DNA of 64,000 bases from CAYSCS01 sp964429695 (GTDB taxonomy: Bacteria > Acidobacteriota > Aminicenantia > Aminicenantales > Aminicenantaceae). Below are positions 27,256 to 35,809 of the stretch, piece by piece. The position numbers and the translations under genes are program-made. The notes under the pieces are model-generated. The model was not told the DNA's origin. It saw only the letters and a program-made list of their open reading frames with translations, and ran no database searches. Each line of letters begins with the position of its first letter. Position 1 is the first letter of the stretch. The stretch spans positions 24,483-88,482 of the forward strand of contig CAYSCS010000021.1 of NCBI GenBank assembly GCA_964429695.1. The letters are read 5' to 3'.

Positions 27256-28275
27256 TCAGCTCAAGCTAAAAATCCCAGCAATTTCTTTCCCACAAAAAGA
27301 ACATTTTGAATCTTTAAGCCCATACTTTGAAACATAGAAGCCATGTCTCTGAATAAGGACCTTTTTGCATCGAGGACAGATAGTATCTTCTGACTCGCCC
27401 AGCACATTTCCTATGTAAACATAGCTCAGTCCTTTTTCCTTGCCTATAGAATAGGCTCTTCGCAGAGTCTCGAGCGGAGTGGCATGTGTATCTGTATATT
27501 TATAATCAGGATGAAAGCGACTGATGTGCCAGGGAATATCTGGGTCAACCGAAGCAATGAAGCCCGCAATCTCTCCTAGCTCTGATTCATCATCATTCAA
27601 ACCAGGAACAACCAGAGTAGTCACTTCAACCCAAATCTTAAGTTCCTTCATGTAGCGAATGGAATCCAGAACTGGTTCGAGGTGTCCTTTACAAATTTCT
27701 CTATAAAATTTTTCTCTAAATGCCTTAAGGTCCACATTGCAGGCATCAAGATAGGGTGAGATCAAATCGAGCGCTTCCCTTGTCATGTATCCGTTGGTGA
27801 CAAATACATTTGCCAGCCCTCTTTCCTTGGCAAGTTTGGCAGTATCATACGCTAATTCAAAAAAGATTGTAGGCTCAGTGTAAGTATATGAAATACTCTT
27901 GCAGCCACTGGCCAAAGCTTCATGCACGATTTCTTGAGGAGAAAAATAAGCTTCTCTCAGATTCTCTTCCTCTCTTTTTGAGCGCTGAGAAATCTGCCAA
28001 TTCTGGCAGAAAAAACAGCGAAAATTGCATCCCACAGTTGCAATAGAAAAAGAACTCGAGGCAGGAAGAAAATGGTAGAGAGGCTTTTTCTCAATCGGGT
28101 CTATATGGGCAGCGATTACCTCTCCATAGACAAGAGTAAAGAGCTCCCCCTCTATATTCTTTCTTACCCCACAAACTCCAAACTTAGAATTCGCGATCTC
28201 ACAGCGGTGGGAACAGAGGAAACAATTAACCCTTTTGTTCTCTCCCTGCTTGTAAAGCATGGCTTCTTTGAGCAT
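27256..28275 (-). CDS. amrS: AmrS-type radical SAM protein
   Basis: Radical SAM enzyme of 339 residues of the AmmeMemoRadiSam-system family (formerly annotated as a pyruvate formate-lyase activating enzyme). The cluster motif CNFRCFFCQNW lies at about 87-97. An N-terminal Cys-rich segment CFLCSHRCEIANSKFGVCG and a C-terminal zinc-ribbon-like tail (CPRCKKV, then CSFCGKEI) flank the barrel. Other conserved blocks are SYTYTEPTIFFELAYDTAKL and DDESELGEIAGFIA. The AmmeMemoRadiSam A and B partners are not in the window, so its exact role is open. It lies four bases after the VOC gene and three before pncB on the same strand. Confidence 0.85.
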   Translation of the reverse strand: MLKEAMLYKQGENKRVNCFLCSHRCEIANSKFGVCGVRKNIEGELFTLVYGEVIAAHIDPIEKKPLYHFLPASSSFSIATVGCNFRCFFCQNWQISQRSKREEENLREAYFSPQEIVHEALASGCKSISYTYTEPTIFFELAYDTAKLAKERGLANVFVTNGYMTREALDLISPYLDACNVDLKAFREKFYREICKGHLEPVLDSIRYMKELKIWVEVTTLVVPGLNDDESELGEIAGFIASVDPDIPWHISRFHPDYKYTDTHATPLETLRRAYSIGKEKGLSYVYIGNVLGESEDTICPRCKKVLIQRHGFYVSKYGLKDSKCSFCGKEIAGIFSLS

Positions 28276-28279
28276 CTAA

Positions 28280-28678
28280 TCAACCCTCATAAATTTCGAT
28301 TATATTCCCTTCCGGGTCTTTGACAAAAAAAAGAGCGCGCCCCTCAATCCTGTATTCCAGCACGGGCACTCCTTTTGACTTGAGCTTTCTACAGAACTCT
28401 TCCTTATTTCTAACCGCGAGTCCCCAGTGGTTATAACCAAATTTAGTCCCCACTTTTTTCTTCAGTTTTCTCTCCGGGGTAATGATCTCCAGAACTGCAT
28501 TTTCTAACCTCAATTTAGAGATATGAATCTTACAAGGCAGCCCAAAGACAAGGGATGCTAGGTCTTGAGGGGCTTCCTTCTCCTGTTCGAGCTTGAAGCC
28601 CATTTTTTGGGTGTAAAAACTCACGAGCGATGATTTATCCGTGGTGAGAATTCCGAGGTGATGACAGAAACTTAGCAT
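28280..28678 (-). CDS. VOC/glyoxalase-superfamily protein
   Basis: A protein of 132 residues with two beta-alpha-beta-beta-beta halves of the vicinal-oxygen-chelate fold. The N-terminal half begins CHHLGILTTDKSSLVSFYTQ, with the metal-type His; the second begins FGYNHWGLAVRNKEEFCRKL and ends FFVKDPEGNIIEIYEG with the Glu typical of glyoxalase-like enzymes. Metal-ligand residues appear in both halves, so it may be an active lyase or epimerase; the substrate cannot be inferred. ATG 28678 is preceded by AAGGAG. It is co-directional and closely packed between nth and amrS. Confidence 0.82.
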   Translation of the reverse strand: MLSFCHHLGILTTDKSSLVSFYTQKMGFKLEQEKEAPQDLASLVFGLPCKIHISKLRLENAVLEIITPERKLKKKVGTKFGYNHWGLAVRNKEEFCRKLKSKGVPVLEYRIEGRALFFVKDPEGNIIEIYEG

Positions 28679-28691
28679 CTTATCTCCTTAT

Positions 28692-29354
28692 TCAAACACT
28701 CTTTTTCCTCTCAGGATAAAATACATTTGCCGAAGGACAGAGGGAGCTAATCACACAAGAAAGACAAAGGGGTTTTCGTGATTGACAAACTTTCCTCCCG
28801 TGATTTACCAACATATAATTGAAATCAAGCCAATCCTTTTTAGGAACAAGAGCCATCAAATCCTTCTCGATTCGAACAGGGTCTTTTTCTCTGCTCAACC
28901 CAAGCCTCTCGGTAAGCCTTCGTACATGGGTATCAACTGCGATTCCTTCTGCCTTCTTGAAGGCACTTGAGAGGACGATGTTGGCTGTCTTTCTTGCCAC
29001 GCCCGGTAGCTTGAGAAGATCATCCATATTGTCAGGAACCCTTCCACCAAAGCTCTCAACTATTTTTTTTGAAGCACTGATTATACTCCTTGCCTTATTC
29101 CTGTAAAATCCAGTCGATTTGATTTCTTTCTCCAGTTCTTCCTGGCGGGCATTAGCAAAATCTTCTGCTGTGCGGTATTTTCGGAAAAGAGCAGGAGTAA
29201 TCTCATTTACTCTTTCGTCAGTACATTGAGCAGAGAGAATCGTGGCCACCAGAATTTCCAAGGGCGTTTCAAATCTGAGGGCAGTCCTGCTTTGAGGATA
29301 ATTCTCTCGCAGAATCTTGATAATCTCACCTATTCTTTGTGTTGCGCTTTTCAT
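28692..29354 (-). CDS. nth: endonuclease III
   Basis: DNA glycosylase/AP lyase of 220 residues removing oxidised pyrimidines. The helix-hairpin-helix LPGVARKTANIVLSSAF contains the catalytic Lys, VDTHVRRL the catalytic Asp, and the C-terminal C-x6-C-x2-C-x5-C pattern (CQSRKPLCLSCVISSLC) holds the [4Fe-4S] cluster. The frame stays open for another 74 codons upstream, inside nrdJ. The real start is ATG 29354 (MKSATQR), preceded by AAAGGAG at seven bases and giving the usual family length. It overlaps nothing but is only 13 bases after the nrdJ stop, so they are co-transcribed. Confidence 0.96.
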   Translation of the reverse strand: MKSATQRIGEIIKILRENYPQSRTALRFETPLEILVATILSAQCTDERVNEITPALFRKYRTAEDFANARQEELEKEIKSTGFYRNKARSIISASKKIVESFGGRVPDNMDDLLKLPGVARKTANIVLSSAFKKAEGIAVDTHVRRLTERLGLSREKDPVRIEKDLMALVPKKDWLDFNYMLVNHGRKVCQSRKPLCLSCVISSLCPSANVFYPERKKSV

Positions 29355-29367
29355 CTTGATACTCCTT

Positions 29368-31491
29368 TCAAAAAGAGCAAAGCCCAGAAACGCATCCACC
29401 CGAGTATTCAGCCTCTGCAGTGATAAACTCCAGCTCTTCTCTTCTCTCCTCTTTCCTTCTAGAGTCAAAAGAAAGAACCTGATTTTTTTTGGTACCATAT
29501 CTGTAGATTGTAATCCCCTTGCATTTCCACTCATATGCCATGAGATAGATCCTACGCACGTCTTCCACGGTTGCATCCGCAGGAAGGTTTACGGTCTTGG
29601 AAACGGAATTATCCGTATACTTCTGGAAAGCAGCCTGAATCTCAAGATGCTTCTCTGGAGAAACATCAAAGGAAGTGACGAATATTCTCTTCAAATCCTG
29701 AGGTATTCCCTCAATTCCCTGAATGGAACCCATTTTCCCTACCTCTGCCATGAGCTCCTCTGAATATAATTCTCTTTTTCGCAGTTCCCTCTCAAAAAGC
29801 GGGTGTGTCTCAAACATCTGCGTACCGGAAAGAACATTGCGCACAAAACTTAGAGCAAAGAGAGGTTCAATTCCATTCGAGCAACCGGCAATGATGCTTA
29901 TAGTTCCTGTAGGAGCAACCGTGTTTAAAGTGGCGTTTCTCAGTCTCAGGTTTCTTTTAGGATATATGGATTTTTCATAATTAGGAAAAACCCCTCTCTC
30001 CTGGGCTAATAAAACAGAGGCCTTTATCGACTCTCTACGGAAAAACCTCATCAGCTTGGAAGCAAGAATCACAGCCTCCTCAGAGGTATAAGGAATGCCC
30101 ATCTTGATCAACATATCAGCAAACCCCATTACTCCCAGCCCTATCTTACGATTCCCCATTGTCATTTCTTTAATCTCACCAAGAGGATACTTATTGACTT
30201 CGATTACATTATCGAGGAAGCGAACTCCCCAGTGAATTCTCTCCGCCAAGCTTTCCCAATCCAGGGCACCGTTTTTAACAAATTTTGAAAGGTCGATGGA
30301 ACCAAGGTTACAGCTTTCATAAGGGAGAAGAGGAATCTCTCCACAGGGATTTGTGGCTTCAATCTTTCCCAGCCAGGGAGTGGTGTTATGACGGTTAATC
30401 TCATCTAAAAAAACTAGCCCCGGGTCCCCGGATTTCCAGGCAGAATAGACTATCAAGTCAAAGAGAGCTGCCGCCTTTATGGTTGCTGTTTTTTTCTTAG
30501 TCCTGGGGTTGATGAGCTCAATACTTTCTCCTTTTCTTAAAGCCCTCATAAACTTCTCTGTGATGCCCACAGAAAGGTTAAAATTAGAAAAGGAATATCC
30601 ATCAAGCTTTGCTTCCACAAACTCTACTATATCCGGATGATCGCACCTAAGAATTCCCATGTTTGCTCCTCGCCTTCTCCCGCCCTGAACTATGATTCCT
30701 GTGGCATGGTTGAAGATGCTCATGAAGGAGACTGGTCCCGAAGCTTCTCCCTTTGTGGTGCGCACAAGGTCCCCTTTTGGCCTCAATCTCGAGAAATCAA
30801 ACCCAGTTCCTCCCCCAGTCTGATGAATAATAGCCATGTTTTTAAGGGAGGTAAAAATACTCTCCATGGAGTCCTCAACAGGAAGGACAAAACAAGCAGA
30901 GAGTTGCCCGAGCTGTGTTCCAGCATTCATGAGAGTAGGAGAGTTAGGCAAAAACTCAAGATTTCCCATCATCTCGAAAAATTTTTCTTCGACTTCCTCC
31001 CTTGATTTATGTTTCTCAAAAGCTAACTCACCCTCGCTCACCGCTCGAGCCACTCTTTCGAAGAGTTCCCTCGGTGTTTCTATGACATTCTGCGCCTCAT
31101 CCTTGAGCAAATACCTCTTCTTGAGCACAAGGAGGGTATTGAGAGGGAGCTTGAGATCATCTTTTATTCCATAGATGACCTTGACCTGACGAATATCCTG
31201 CCGTTGCTTCCTGTAGAGGATGTAGCTCCGGGCTATTGAACCGAGCCCTTCTTCCATCAGCGCTTGCTCCACAAGATCCTGAACATCCTCAACGGCTGGA
31301 ATCTTGCCCTTGTAAAGAGAAACAATCTTTCCCAGCACTCTCTCCTCTACGCGTTCAGCAATCTTTGAAGACCGCTCCTCATTCTTTAAAACCTCCATTG
31401 AGGCCCGAAAGACCGCTCTTCTAATCTTAGTTCGGTCAAAATCCTCAAGAGATTCATCTCTCTTACGAATCTTTTTGGGCAGACCTTTCAT
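29368..31491 (-). CDS. nrdJ: adenosylcobalamin-dependent (class II) ribonucleotide reductase
   Basis: Reductase of 707 residues making deoxyribonucleotides without oxygen or a separate radical subunit. An ATP-cone allosteric domain occupies about residues 8-98. The barrel contains the active-site segment NPCGEIPLLPYESCNLGSID, with catalytic Cys and Asn/Glu, and LNTVAPTGTISIIAGCSNGI. The C-terminal CVSGLC pair is the re-reducing swinging arm. Length and sequence fit the NrdJ (TIGR02504-like) group. ATG 31491 has GGAG six bases upstream; a GTG at 31497 would sit in that ribosome-binding site. No cobalamin riboswitch is possible here, because only 15 bases separate it from the upstream protease gene. 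Confidence 0.93.
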   Translation of the reverse strand: MKGLPKKIRKRDESLEDFDRTKIRRAVFRASMEVLKNEERSSKIAERVEERVLGKIVSLYKGKIPAVEDVQDLVEQALMEEGLGSIARSYILYRKQRQDIRQVKVIYGIKDDLKLPLNTLLVLKKRYLLKDEAQNVIETPRELFERVARAVSEGELAFEKHKSREEVEEKFFEMMGNLEFLPNSPTLMNAGTQLGQLSACFVLPVEDSMESIFTSLKNMAIIHQTGGGTGFDFSRLRPKGDLVRTTKGEASGPVSFMSIFNHATGIIVQGGRRRGANMGILRCDHPDIVEFVEAKLDGYSFSNFNLSVGITEKFMRALRKGESIELINPRTKKKTATIKAAALFDLIVYSAWKSGDPGLVFLDEINRHNTTPWLGKIEATNPCGEIPLLPYESCNLGSIDLSKFVKNGALDWESLAERIHWGVRFLDNVIEVNKYPLGEIKEMTMGNRKIGLGVMGFADMLIKMGIPYTSEEAVILASKLMRFFRRESIKASVLLAQERGVFPNYEKSIYPKRNLRLRNATLNTVAPTGTISIIAGCSNGIEPLFALSFVRNVLSGTQMFETHPLFERELRKRELYSEELMAEVGKMGSIQGIEGIPQDLKRIFVTSFDVSPEKHLEIQAAFQKYTDNSVSKTVNLPADATVEDVRRIYLMAYEWKCKGITIYRYGTKKNQVLSFDSRRKEERREELEFITAEAEYSGGCVSGLCSF

Positions 31492-31506
31492 TTTCACTCC
31501 TTTTGC

Positions 31507-32622
31507 TCAGATTCCAAGTTCAGAGCGGAGGTGGAGATACCTAAGGATGTCACTGCGACAAACTATACCTGTTATTCGATCTCCCTCAAGAACCGGGACT
31601 TGATGGACATCTTTGGCCGTTATCCTCTGCAGAACTCTGTTGCCGTCAGAGTCAGGGGAAACATATTCCAGTTCTTCTTTGGGGACCATGATTTCTTCCA
31701 CGCTTGTCTCCATCCATCTTTCCCGCGGTGTTTTCTTAACATCTTCCAAACACACAATTCCCTTTAACTTCCCATTATCTGAAACAAGAAACGCCCTTTC
31801 TCTTTTTTTGAGGATATAGTCATCCACAAGAGCCTGAACAGAAAGGTTACTGGATACAGTCTCAAAATCTCTATTCATGAGGTCACTAGCTTTGACTCCC
31901 TTAAGCATGGCCTCTACCATCACCTGGTTATATCCCCGTATGGAGGCACTGTGGAGAAACCAGCCGATGAAAATTAGCCAGAATCCCGAAAAATTTGACC
32001 GCAGAATCTGAATCAAACCGAGAAAAATTATGAAGAAAGCCAGTCCCTGACCGGTTCTTGAGGCAATCCTCGTTGCCTTTCTCAAATCTCCACTGAGTTT
32101 CCAAATGACTGAACGTAACACCCTGCCCCCGTCCATAGGAAAGCCAGGGAGCATGTTAAACAGGGCAAGGATGGTGTTAATCAGGGTAAGATAAGAGGCA
32201 GATGCATAAAGAGGGATACTTACTCCTTTAAAAACAAAAGAAATAAAGAGGAAAAACAGGGCAAGCAAAAGGCTTGAAACAGGCCCGCTGAGCGCCAGAG
32301 TCAATTCCCGGAGAGGGCTCTTCGGCTCTTCACTTATTTGAGCAACACCACCCAGGATGAAAAGGGTTATGTTACGAACTTTTTCTCCCTGTCTCAGGGC
32401 AATCAAAGAATGAGCTAACTCATGTATCAGGACTGAAATAAAGATAAGAAGACTGGTCGTGACTCCAACTAACCAGTAAAGCCTCACCGGCCATCCAGGA
32501 TAATGCTGCGGGAAATGGGTCACGGAAAGAACCCAGGTAAAAAGAACAAAAATAATAATCCAGCTTGAATCGATGAAAATATCAATTCCAGAAATTTTTC
32601 CTATACGCCATGAATGTTTCAT
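31507..32622 (-). CDS. site-2 protease family protein with CBS domains
   Basis: Membrane zinc metalloprotease (M50, Rv2625c-like) of 371 residues. About six hydrophobic segments are seen. The zinc motif HELAHS lies at about 66-71, and the second ligand is in NMLPGFPMDGGRVLR (about 154-168), so the catalytic site is intact. Residues about 240-360 form two CBS domains, which in other proteins sense adenine nucleotides. Family members act in regulated intramembrane proteolysis; no anti-sigma substrate is visible nearby. It begins 76 bases after the ferritin-like gene and ends 15 bases before nrdJ. Confidence 0.9.
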   Translation of the reverse strand: MKHSWRIGKISGIDIFIDSSWIIIFVLFTWVLSVTHFPQHYPGWPVRLYWLVGVTTSLLIFISVLIHELAHSLIALRQGEKVRNITLFILGGVAQISEEPKSPLRELTLALSGPVSSLLLALFFLFISFVFKGVSIPLYASASYLTLINTILALFNMLPGFPMDGGRVLRSVIWKLSGDLRKATRIASRTGQGLAFFIIFLGLIQILRSNFSGFWLIFIGWFLHSASIRGYNQVMVEAMLKGVKASDLMNRDFETVSSNLSVQALVDDYILKKRERAFLVSDNGKLKGIVCLEDVKKTPRERWMETSVEEIMVPKEELEYVSPDSDGNRVLQRITAKDVHQVPVLEGDRITGIVCRSDILRYLHLRSELGI

Positions 32623-32698
32623 TTTTTTCCCCTTGAAGAGAGGATGAACCCTCTCAAAATAATTTAATGCGCCTCAGAGATTCTTGTCTTCTGATTTG

Positions 32699-33208
32699 CT
32701 AAGGACCGATGTGAAACATATCCTGACCGAAATGAAAATTTTCTACATCATAATAGTCTGGAAACTTCTCGAGCAAATCCAATTCTGATTTTATCATAAA
32801 GTAGTGACTCCTTTCCACCCTGCTCAAATAAATCAAAATCCTTTTGCTATCCCTGTCTTTTATCTTTGTGGCTCCCTTCCGGTAGAAATCCTCTGCTTTC
32901 TTTTCTCCCTCCTGAGCGCAGAGGAAAAGTCCCCTTATTGATGTCTTCTTATCAATCGAAATTCTCAGGGGTTTGAGGAATGACTTTTGAGGTATCTTGA
33001 GTTCTATCCCAGGGAACCTCTGGGAATAAACCCTCTCTAGGAGTCTCCTGTGCTTGATTTCTTCTTTCTCCAGAAATTTCAGCTTTTCCTTTAAAAGCTC
33101 ATTCTTCACTTTCTCTTTGAGCGCAGCATAGAGGCCGGAGGCTTCAATTTCTGCACGAATGGCAAGGGCGAGGATTTCACTTGCTTTTAATTTTGGGTCA
33201 AAACTCAT
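32699..33208 (-). CDS. ferritin-like (rubrerythrin-type) di-iron protein
   Basis: A 169-residue four-helix protein with repeated Glu/ExxH motifs: AIRAEIEASGLYAAL (about 15-30) and EKEEIKHRRLLER (about 48-60) in the first helix pair, and EGEKKAEDFYRK and SRVERSHYFMIKSELDLL in the second. These match the di-iron site of the ferritin-like/rubrerythrin superfamily, but there is no rubredoxin domain. The role is probably peroxide or oxygen detoxification, or iron handling, in the cytoplasm. It lies 25 bases after a full rubrerythrin in the same orientation. Confidence 0.82.
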   Translation of the reverse strand: MSFDPKLKASEILALAIRAEIEASGLYAALKEKVKNELLKEKLKFLEKEEIKHRRLLERVYSQRFPGIELKIPQKSFLKPLRISIDKKTSIRGLFLCAQEGEKKAEDFYRKGATKIKDRDSKRILIYLSRVERSHYFMIKSELDLLEKFPDYYDVENFHFGQDMFHIGP

Positions 33209-33233
33209 GGCAAAAGCTTTTTAAAAATCAAGG

Positions 33234-33737
33234 CTAAAATTCTCTGAATTTCTCTCGGGGTGAACCGCAAACTGGACATTTCTCAGGTGCCTCCCCTTCC
33301 ACAGTAAAGCCGCATACAGAGCAGACAAAAATTGGTTGTAAACTTAAGTCTTTTCCTTTTTCCAGATTCTCTTTAGCCTTCTTATAGAAATCAGCATGAA
33401 CCTTCTCTGCCTCGAGGGCCCAGTTAATTGTAGTCTCTGCCTGTTTTTCTTTCTGTTCTTTGGCAACTATAAGATATGCAGGATACATTTCCTCCACTTC
33501 AAAAATCTCTCCTTCTATAGCCTGCTGAACGTTTTCCAGGGTCTTCCCTATCCCAGAGAGAGCCTTCAGGTGATTGAGAGCATGGACCTGCTCTGCAAAA
33601 GAATTTGCCCTGAAGAGCCTAGCGATATTGGGTAGATTCTCCCCCTCTGCCTTCTCAGCAAATGCCAAGTATTTTAGATGTGCCTGGCTTTCTCCAGCAA
33701 AAGCGTGGCTTAGGTTTTCTTGAGTCATCTTTTTCAT
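33234..33737 (-). CDS. rubrerythrin
   Basis: A 167-residue rubrerythrin: an N-terminal di-iron four-helix domain (FAGESQAHLKYLAFAEKAEG, NHLKALSGIG, EAEKVHADFYKKA) followed by a C-terminal rubredoxin-type [Fe(SCys)4] site, CSVCGFTVEGEAPEKCPVCG. It reduces hydrogen peroxide using electrons from rubredoxin and ferredoxin-linked reductases in anaerobes. ATG 33737 is preceded by AGGAG. It stands 19 bases after nadA and 25 before another ferritin-like gene, so oxidative protection is placed beside an oxygen-labile Fe-S enzyme. Confidence 0.95.
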   Translation of the reverse strand: MKKMTQENLSHAFAGESQAHLKYLAFAEKAEGENLPNIARLFRANSFAEQVHALNHLKALSGIGKTLENVQQAIEGEIFEVEEMYPAYLIVAKEQKEKQAETTINWALEAEKVHADFYKKAKENLEKGKDLSLQPIFVCSVCGFTVEGEAPEKCPVCGSPREKFREF

Positions 33738-33756
33738 TTTCTTTCTCCTAATTTTT

Positions 33757-34668
33757 TTATATATTTATCATTCTCTGGATTGAGCCTAATGCTTTCTCTC
33801 GAATCTCAGCAGGAACCTCAACCCTGTGCACCATCTGCTCCAAAGACCTCAACACTTTCTTCAAATTAATCTTCTTCATGTTAGAACATAAAGCTAAATC
33901 TTTGGCGGAATAAAATTTTTTGCTTGGATTTTCCTTTTGCAAACGATAGATGATTCCTGCCTCAGTGCCGATGATGATTTCATTCTTTTCTGTAATCCTC
34001 GCTTCTTTAATCATCTGACCTGTAGAGAAGACTTTATCTGCTAAATCTATTACTTCGGGACGACATTCAGGATGGACCCAGACTTCTGCATCAGGATGGA
34101 GATTCTTTTTCAGTGTTATGTGGTTGGCATGGATATTATTGTGGACATAGCAGTATCCGTCCCAGGGTATTATCCTTTTCTTTGAGGTTCGTGAAATGAA
34201 GGAAGCTAGGTTTTTATCGGGGGCAAAAAGAATCTCTTCCTCTTCAAGCGATTCCACTACTCTCGATGCATTAGAAGAAGTACAACATATGTCGCACTCT
34301 GCTTTGACCTCAGCCGTGGTGTTCACATAGCAAACCACTTTCCTTCCCGGATAATTCTTCTTCCATTCCCTCATTTCTTCAGCCGTGATCATTTCAGCCA
34401 TGGGACACCCTGCATTCTTATCTGGAATGAGAACCGTCTTGTCTGGGGCAAGAATTGCAGCCGTTTCTGCCATGAAGTGAACCCCACAAAAAACGATGAC
34501 CTTCGCCTCTACCTGAGCAGCTTTCTGGCTCAATCCTAAAGAATCACCTATGTAATCAGCAATATCCTGGATTTCTCCGAGTTGATAGTTGTGAGCCAGA
34601 ATGACCGCATTTCTCTTTTGCTTGAGTTCCAAAATTTTCTCAACGATTTCTTCTTTGTTCATTTTCAT
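33757..34668 (-). CDS. nadA: quinolinate synthase
   Basis: A [4Fe-4S] enzyme of 303 residues condensing iminoaspartate with dihydroxyacetone phosphate for de novo NAD synthesis. The three cluster-ligand cysteines are visible in FCGVHFMAETAAIL (about residue 81), CDICCTSSNA, and CSNMKKI near the C-terminus. HNYQ and PDKNAGCPMAEM match substrate-binding blocks. Start ATG 34668 overlaps the STAS stop by ATGA; an ATG at 34662 is also possible. No nadB or nadC is in the window, so aspartate oxidase or dehydrogenase must be elsewhere. Co-location with Fe-S assembly genes fits its cluster requirement. Confidence 0.95.
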   Translation of the reverse strand: MKMNKEEIVEKILELKQKRNAVILAHNYQLGEIQDIADYIGDSLGLSQKAAQVEAKVIVFCGVHFMAETAAILAPDKTVLIPDKNAGCPMAEMITAEEMREWKKNYPGRKVVCYVNTTAEVKAECDICCTSSNASRVVESLEEEEILFAPDKNLASFISRTSKKRIIPWDGYCYVHNNIHANHITLKKNLHPDAEVWVHPECRPEVIDLADKVFSTGQMIKEARITEKNEIIIGTEAGIIYRLQKENPSKKFYSAKDLALCSNMKKINLKKVLRSLEQMVHRVEVPAEIREKALGSIQRMINI

Positions 34669-34934
34669 TTTCTTCCTTCTGAATTGAGCATGCTCTGGAT
34701 GAACAAGGAACAGTTTCTTTTTCCCACTTGGTCAGAGGAAAATTGATTTATCATCTTAGTCGCCTCTTCATCGAGAAAGCTCACCTTGGAAAAATCGAGA
34801 ATAACCTTCTTCCCTTCCCTTATCCCTCTTATTATTACGGAATTTAATTCCCTCACCCATTCCTGGCAGATCTTCCCTTCGAGGTAAAGGACTCTCTTAT
34901 CTTTCCCCTCTTCTTTCTCGGTTATCCTCAACAT
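34665..34934 (-). CDS. STAS-domain protein
   Basis: An 89-residue single STAS domain of the anti-sigma-factor-antagonist type. The KVILDFSKVSFLDEEATKMI segment aligns with the phosphorylation loop of SpoIIAA-like proteins, but the usual DSxG/DSSG is DEEA, so the phosphorylatable Ser is missing. It may therefore be a constitutive or purely structural partner. It sits between a TusA-like gene and nadA, overlapping nadA by ATGA. The putative partner kinase or anti-sigma factor is not in the window. Confidence 0.75.
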   Translation of the reverse strand: MLRITEKEEGKDKRVLYLEGKICQEWVRELNSVIIRGIREGKKVILDFSKVSFLDEEATKMINQFSSDQVGKRNCSLFIQSMLNSEGRK

Positions 34935-34953
34935 CTCCTAAGCTCACTTAATT

Positions 34954-35187
34954 TTAATCCTTATTCTTCCTCACGAAGACTTTGATTATCTCTCCCTCTT
35001 CCTCCATTCCTAAATATTCATTTCCTGTTTGTCTACACCAGGACGGCATGTCTTCCTTTATTCCTTTATCTGAAGAGATAATCATCAAAACTTCGCCCCT
35101 CTTCATTTCCTTGATTTTTTTTGCAGTCTGAATGATGGGCATGGGACATAATAGACCAAAACAATCGAGTGTTTCATCATGCCTCAT
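34954..35187 (-). CDS. TusA/SirA-like sulfur-carrier protein
   Basis: A 77-residue TusA-family protein. The sulfur-accepting Cys is in LDCFGLLCPMPIIQTAKKIK (the CPxP motif, about residue 14), followed by the MIISSDKGIKEDMPSWC strand-helix block normal for the family. TusA proteins receive persulfide from a cysteine desulfurase and pass it on. Here it lies 52 bases downstream of iscU and the IscS-like gene, suggesting it takes part in sulfur trafficking with that locus. A PurS-like or tRNA thiolation role cannot be decided from sequence. Confidence 0.88.
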   Translation of the reverse strand: MRHDETLDCFGLLCPMPIIQTAKKIKEMKRGEVLMIISSDKGIKEDMPSWCRQTGNEYLGMEEEGEIIKVFVRKNKD

Positions 35188-35239
35188 GGCCGAAGTTCTC
35201 CGTGGCTAGAAAAATCCTTTAAGCTCGTCATCATTACCC

Positions 35240-35809
35240 TCAAACTCTTACCTTCGTGGCACCACAGTGAGGACATTCTGAAGCGTTTTTACTCATCGGT
35301 CTTCCACACTCTTTGCAATCCTCGAGTTCAATCTGGCAACTCTTGCAGAAACTTTCTGCACCCTCAAGCGGTCCCTCACAATAAGGACAGTAACACTTTT
35401 CATTATTTGTGGCTTCCCCCTTCTTTTTCTTTTCTTCATCCTTCTTCCTCTGGAGATAATTTTCGATTGCCTTATGTAATGCATCGGCACCGAGGTTTGA
35501 ACAATGAAGCTTATTCTTGGGAAGTCCCCCAAGCTCTTCTGCCACACTCTTATTGGTTATCTTCAGCGCCTCCTCAATAGTCTTTCCTTTTGCCATTTCG
35601 CTGACCATGCTCGAAACTGCTATCGCTGCACCACAGCCGAAGGTTTGAAATTTTATGTCCTCTATTCTGTTATCTTTGACTTTTATGTAAAAAGTCATCA
35701 TATCCCCGCAGACAGGGTTCCCGACCTGTCCCACCCCATCAGCATCCTTGAGAACACCGACATTCCGTGGATTCTGAAAATGTTCCATGACCTTTTCGCT
35801 GTATATCAT
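35240..35809 (-). CDS. iscU: IscU/NifU-type Fe-S scaffold with C-terminal double zinc ribbon
   Basis: Residues 1-125 are an IscU scaffold with the three cluster-binding cysteines: Cys34 (GNPVCGD), Cys59 (TFGCGAAIA) and Cys103 (KLHCSNLGADAL). A Lys/Glu-rich linker (about 115-130) leads to a C-terminal extension of about 60 residues with four CxxC pairs: CPYC, CKSC, CKEC, CPHC. This is the pattern of a double zinc ribbon, and ordinary IscU proteins (about 125-145 residues) lack it. The ATG overlaps the IscS-like stop by ATGA, so the two should be made together and probably form a complex. The role of the extension is unknown; protein or RNA contact, or metal sensing, is possible. Confidence 0.9.
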   Translation of the reverse strand: MIYSEKVMEHFQNPRNVGVLKDADGVGQVGNPVCGDMMTFYIKVKDNRIEDIKFQTFGCGAAIAVSSMVSEMAKGKTIEEALKITNKSVAEELGGLPKNKLHCSNLGADALHKAIENYLQRKKDEEKKKKGEATNNEKCYCPYCEGPLEGAESFCKSCQIELEDCKECGRPMSKNASECPHCGATKVRV

